Assembly: GCA_964405405.1 (NCBI GenBank)
Contig: CAYONT010000063.1
Coordinates: forward strand, 1-9,855
Direction: 5' to 3'
From: CAMCYM01 sp964405405
GTDB lineage: Bacteria > Bacteroidota > Bacteroidia > Flavobacteriales_D > Sanyastnellaceae
Length of the DNA stretch: 9,855 nt
Each line of letters opens with the position of its first letter. The first letter of the stretch is position 1. This document shows positions 7,474 to 9,855 of the stretch, in pieces. The position numbers were made by a program, and so were the translations under genes. The notes below the pieces were generated by a model. The model made no database searches and was not told the origin of the DNA. It worked only from the letters and a program-made list of their open reading frames with translations.

Positions 7474-7506
7474 CCCGGCGGCTGCGCCGCACGAGCCCGG
7501 CGGCAG
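7474..7506. repeat. GC-rich direct repeat, 22-bp period
   Basis: Plus-strand CCCGGCGGCTG (7474-7484) and CCCGGCGGCAG (7496-7506) match at 10 of 11 positions and begin 22 bp apart. They lie between the helicase stop codon and the AT-richer repeat pair in front of the kinase. No function can be assigned. In DNA this GC-rich, chance similarity is possible. Confidence 0.3.
7478..7490. terminator. Short GC-rich hairpin after the helicase gene
   Basis: The sequence GCGGC-TGC-GCCGC forms a 5-bp perfect stem with a 3-base loop, 22-34 bases beyond the helicase stop. On the helicase strand it is followed by GGGTTGGAC with no T-tract, so it is not a good intrinsic terminator. It might attenuate or pause transcription from the helicase into the kinase gene. 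Confidence 0.2.
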
Positions 7507-7511
7507 CCAGA

Positions 7512-9023
7512 TTACTCAACCACCTCGTCGTCCGCAAAGGCCGAACGCAACGCACCCAGGAGCTTGCGGGTGTAGTCTTCTTGGAGCCAGTTTTTGTAGT
7601 TCTCCGTGGTTTTTGCGATGCATTTGGCGTACTGCCGGATGCGGAAGTTGACATCGCCCTCCAGGACCTTGACCCAGTCCATGGCCTCGAGGAAATCGGC
7701 ACTCAAGTGGCGGATGATGGAAACGTGGTGGGCGATGCTCAGGTCGATGACTTCCTTCGGCCGCCCCCCCGCGCGGGTGACCTGAAAGTACTGGTCCGCT
7801 ACGTCAAACTCCACATCGGGACCACCGGCTAGGCGGGCCAGCATTTCTTCCGTGTATTCAAAAACGAACTCGTCCTCGATTTCTTCGTCCGTGTACAGCC
7901 CCTCAATGAAGGCATTGGGCGACTTGAAAATCTCGTTCCAGTTGATGTGCGTGTCCCACAGGCCAAACCGCCTTGCATTGTTCCCCAAATCAATGACGTT
8001 GAACCGCTTCTTGTGGGGCAGGATGCGCGACCCCCGGCCGATCATCTGGTGGTAGAGGGTCAGTGATTTGGTGGCGCGGTTGAGGATGATGGTCTCCACC
8101 GAAGGGGAGTCGAAGCCCGTCGTCAAAATGCTGACGGAGGAGAGGATGGCGTCGGGCTTGTTTTCGAACCAGTCGAGGATTTCTTCCCGCTCCTTCTCGC
8201 TGTGGGTGTTATCTAAGTGCAGGCACTCGTAGCCCTCCTCGGCAAACATGGCTTGCACCTGCTTGGAGGTGTTGATGCCGTTGTTGAAGATGAGGGTTTT
8301 CGTTCCGCGGGCTTTCTCTTCGTAAGCGTAGAGCAACTTCTCCTGCATGAGGTAGTTGCCGTAGAGACGCTCGGAGCTGCTGACGGTGTAGTCTCCGCTG
8401 ATGCCCACCTTGAGGGACCGGAGGTTCACGTCGTAGGAATACGTGATGGCCTCGGCGAGGAAGCCCTGCTCGACGAGGGCTCCGATGGACTCGCCGACGA
8501 TGAGCTCGTTGTAGTTGTCCTTCAGCGGGAGTTTGATGTTGCTGCTGAGCGGGGTGGCTGTCACCCCCAAGATGACCTGGTCCCGGAAGTGCCCGAAGAG
8601 CTTCCGGAAGCTGTTGTAATGCGCCTCGTCGATCACCACCAGACCCAGGTTGTCGAACTCCACCCGCTCATCGTTGAGCCGGTTGTTCAACGTTTCGACC
8701 ATGGCCACGTAGCATTGGTGGTCGTCTCCTGGCTCGAGGAGTTTGAGCTTGGAGTTGATGATCTTGTTCTTGAGGCCGATTTCCGTGAGCATGCGGCTGG
8801 TTTGGCCACACAACTCAATCCGGTGCGTGAGGATGAGCACGCGCTTGCCGGTCTCTTGGATGTAACGGCGGGCCAGTTCCGAGAAAATCACGGTCTTTCC
8901 CCCGCCGGTGGGCAGCTGGAAGAGCAGGTTGAAGCGTTCCGGAAACTTCTGGAGACGCGCCATGATTTTCTCAATGGCAGCCTCCTGGTAGTGGTAGAGC
9001 CGCTTGCTTTCCTGCGTTTCCAT
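7512..9023 (-). CDS. Stand-alone SF2 DEAD/DEAH-box helicase
   Basis: This encodes a 503-residue superfamily 2 helicase or translocase, cytoplasmic, acting on an unknown nucleic acid. The two RecA-like domains are complete: LYHYQEAA (9-16), Walker A LPTGGGKT (37-44), LILTHR (63-68), DEAH (132-135), GVTATP (153-158), LIFNNGI (244-250), LTTGFDSPS (300-308) and YHQMIGRGSR (324-333) with R330 and R333. Residues about 345-503 form an acidic C-terminal region I cannot assign. It has no nuclease, HKD/PLD or methylase motif. The overall pattern resembles the UvsW/RecG-like to type I restriction HsdR side of SF2 more than RNA DEAD-box proteins. The start at 9023 is preferred over the in-frame ATG at 9089, because a consensus -7 box (9040-9047) lies between them and METQESKRLYHYQ is a natural N-terminus. 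It is divergent from the uracil-DNA glycosylase, which hints at DNA metabolism but does not prove it. It has lower GC and more Lys/Glu/Asn than its neighbours. Confidence 0.93.
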   Translation of the reverse strand: METQESKRLYHYQEAAIEKIMARLQKFPERFNLLFQLPTGGGKTVIFSELARRYIQETGKRVLILTHRIELCGQTSRMLTEIGLKNKIINSKLKLLEPGDDHQCYVAMVETLNNRLNDERVEFDNLGLVVIDEAHYNSFRKLFGHFRDQVILGVTATPLSSNIKLPLKDNYNELIVGESIGALVEQGFLAEAITYSYDVNLRSLKVGISGDYTVSSSERLYGNYLMQEKLLYAYEEKARGTKTLIFNNGINTSKQVQAMFAEEGYECLHLDNTHSEKEREEILDWFENKPDAILSSVSILTTGFDSPSVETIILNRATKSLTLYHQMIGRGSRILPHKKRFNVIDLGNNARRFGLWDTHINWNEIFKSPNAFIEGLYTDEEIEDEFVFEYTEEMLARLAGGPDVEFDVADQYFQVTRAGGRPKEVIDLSIAHHVSIIRHLSADFLEAMDWVKVLEGDVNFRIRQYAKCIAKTTENYKNWLQEDYTRKLLGALRSAFADDEVVE

Positions 9024-9039
9024 CGTCTGTTCCAAGGTG

Positions 9040-9047
9040 CAAAAGTA
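9040..9047 (-). promoter_or_regulatory. Helicase promoter, -7 box (TACTTTTG)
   Basis: On the minus strand this is an exact match to TAnnTTTG, followed by CACC. It ends 16 bases before the ATG at 9023, implying a leader of about 10 bases. A TTC about 20 bases upstream is at the right place for a degenerate -33 box (consensus TTG). The box lies inside the longer reading frame that starts at 9089, so it argues for the 9023 start. Confidence 0.65.
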
Positions 9048-9080
9048 CCGCTTCGCTTTCCTTTTCGGAAGGCTGTAGGC

Positions 9081-9088
9081 TAAATTCA
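9081..9088 (+). promoter_or_regulatory. Weak candidate -7 box for the uracil-DNA glycosylase gene
   Basis: The sequence TAAATTCA matches TAnnTTTG at four of the six fixed positions (TA and TT) and is preceded by TTTTC at 9062-9066. With usual spacing, transcription would start close to the ATG at 9095, giving an essentially leaderless message. No better candidate lies in the 71-bp gap. Confidence 0.25.
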
Positions 9089-9094
9089 CATTCC

Positions 9095-9855
9095 ATGGAT
9101 CATCCGAGCAGGCACCCGATTTTTGATGAGCCGGGCTGGTCTCCCGCGTGGCGGGCGCTGGTGGAGCCGAGGTGGGGCGGGGCGGCGGCGGCGGCGCTGG
9201 CCTCCCGGCTCGGATGGGACGGGGCGGACCCGGCGCCTGACGGCGGCGGGCACCTGCCGCCGCGGCCCCAGGTCTTCGCTGCGCTCGCCCCGGTGTCCCC
9301 GTCGGGGGTCCGGGTGGTGATCTGCGGCCAAGATCCCTACCACGGGCCGGGTGTTGCGACGGGTTTGGCCTTCTCCATCCGACGGGGCAACCGCCTGCCG
9401 CCGTCCCTCCGGAACATCCTGCGCGAGCTCAGCGCCGACCTGCCCGACGCCGCTGCGCCCCCCGACCCCGCGTCGCCGTCTGCGCTGCCGCCCGCGCTGG
9501 ATGCCACAGACCTCCTCGCCCCCTGGGCCGCGCAGGGCGTCCTCCTGCTCAACCAGGTCCTGACCGTGCCCCCGCACACGCCGGGCGGCCACCGCGGCAT
9601 CGGCTGGGAAGCCCTGACCGACGCGATTTTCGCGGGCCTGTGCGACCTGCCCGGCCCCCGCGTGTTCCTGCTCTGGGGCCAGCAGGCAAGCGCCCTGTCC
9701 CACCACATCCACCGCCCCGAGCACCTGGTTTTGCAGGCCCCGCACCCCAGTCCGCTGTCCGCCTACCGCGGCTTTTTCGGCTCCCGTCCCTTCGGCCAAA
9801 CCAATTCCTGGCTGGCCCAGCATGGTCTCCCGCCCATCCACTGGCACCTCGACCC
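9095..9855 (+). CDS. ung: Uracil-DNA glycosylase, family 1 (C-terminal end beyond window)
   Basis: This family 1 enzyme removes uracil from DNA to start base excision repair. In-window residues number 253. Visible family motifs are PPRPQVFAAL (55-64); the water-activating loop GQDPYHGPG (78-86) with catalytic D80 and Y82; GLAFSI (90-95) with the uracil-stacking F93; PPSLRNI (102-108); GVLLLNQVLTV (148-158) with N153 for uracil recognition; and HPSPLSAYRGFFG (217-229) with catalytic H217 and the intercalating Leu221. Relative to E. coli Ung (229 residues) it ends at the PPIHWHLD region, so probably only a few residues and the stop are missing. Oddities are a Pro/Ala-rich insertion of about 14 residues (about 118-138) before WAAQG, and an alanine run at 30-34. 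The start ATG leaves 71 bp to the divergent helicase start. GC is far above that of the helicase. There is no inhibitor or phage gene nearby. Confidence 0.96.
   Translation, partial: MDHPSRHPIFDEPGWSPAWRALVEPRWGGAAAAALASRLGWDGADPAPDGGGHLPPRPQVFAALAPVSPSGVRVVICGQDPYHGPGVATGLAFSIRRGNRLPPSLRNILRELSADLPDAAAPPDPASPSALPPALDATDLLAPWAAQGVLLLNQVLTVPPHTPGGHRGIGWEALTDAIFAGLCDLPGPRVFLLWGQQASALSHHIHRPEHLVLQAPHPSPLSAYRGFFGSRPFGQTNSWLAQHGLPPIHWHLD
9182..9196 (+). repeat. (GCG)5 trinucleotide repeat inside ung
   Basis: Five consecutive GCG codons encode Ala30-Ala34 in the poorly conserved N-terminal part of the uracil-DNA glycosylase. Changes in repeat number would stay in frame and alter only the length of the alanine run, so this is not a phase-variation switch. 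Confidence 0.8.

Noticed and set aside
8217..9083. A 288-codon plus-strand frame antisense to the helicase
   Set aside because: Its Val/Glu/Asp/His-rich translation is the mirror of the helicase codons, and the helicase frame contains every SF2 motif.
9024..9089. Longer N-terminus of the helicase starting at 9089
   Set aside because: A perfect -7 box (9040-9047) lies within this stretch, so the transcript would not include it.
7411..9094. A defence island or phage element around the helicase
   Set aside because: A single helicase with no nuclease, methylase, integrase, toxin or CRISPR partner, flanked by ung and a sensor kinase, gives no support for a defence system.
9086..9847. A 253-codon minus-strand frame antisense to the uracil-DNA glycosylase
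   Set aside because: The plus-strand frame has all catalytic motifs of family 1 uracil-DNA glycosylase. The antisense frame is Arg/Gly-rich with no motif.

Overview
The window is a stretch of chromosome from a GC-rich member of the Bacteroidota, probably Flavobacteriales-like. Several signs point there. Three genes have near-consensus Bacteroidota promoter elements (-7 box TAnnTTTG) at a constant short distance from their start codons. There is a secreted protein with a Bacteroidota-type signal peptide ending in VAQ. A 1465-residue TamB-like protein carries the C-terminal block typical of Bacteroidota, and it lies divergent to tsaD, a pairing I recall as common in that phylum. The species cannot be named from this sequence.

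Layout, left to right: (1) 1-776, minus strand: N-terminal 258 residues of an uncharacterised secreted protein that runs off the left edge. (2) 855-5252, minus: the large TamB-like envelope protein. (3) 5253-5317: a 65-bp intergenic region with two facing promoters. (4) 5318-6346, plus: tsaD, the catalytic subunit for tRNA t6A modification. (5) 6298-7410, minus: a LytS-type sensor histidine kinase whose 3' end overlaps the 3' end of tsaD by 49 bp. (6) 7411-7511: a 101-bp spacer with two pairs of direct repeats and a GC-rich hairpin. (7) 7512-9023, minus: a stand-alone superfamily 2 DEAH-box helicase. (8) 9024-9094: a 71-bp divergent promoter region. (9) 9095-9855, plus: family 1 uracil-DNA glycosylase, cut by the right edge a few residues before its expected end.

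Coding density is very high. No intergenic stretch exceeds about 100 bp, and I see no tRNA, rRNA, CRISPR array, insertion sequence, integrase or attachment site. The genes are mostly core functions (envelope assembly, tRNA modification, DNA repair) with two less defined members, the helicase and the kinase. They do not form an obvious single pathway. The secreted protein may be transcribed with tamB, and the kinase may be transcribed with the helicase.

I did not find a convincing new multi-gene system. The items most worth a second look are the extreme tryptophan content of the first two thirds of TamB, the interlocked tamB/tsaD promoters, the repeats 21 bp apart in front of the kinase, the tail-to-tail tsaD/kinase overlap, and the Pro/Ala insertion and much higher GC of the uracil-DNA glycosylase compared with its helicase neighbour.
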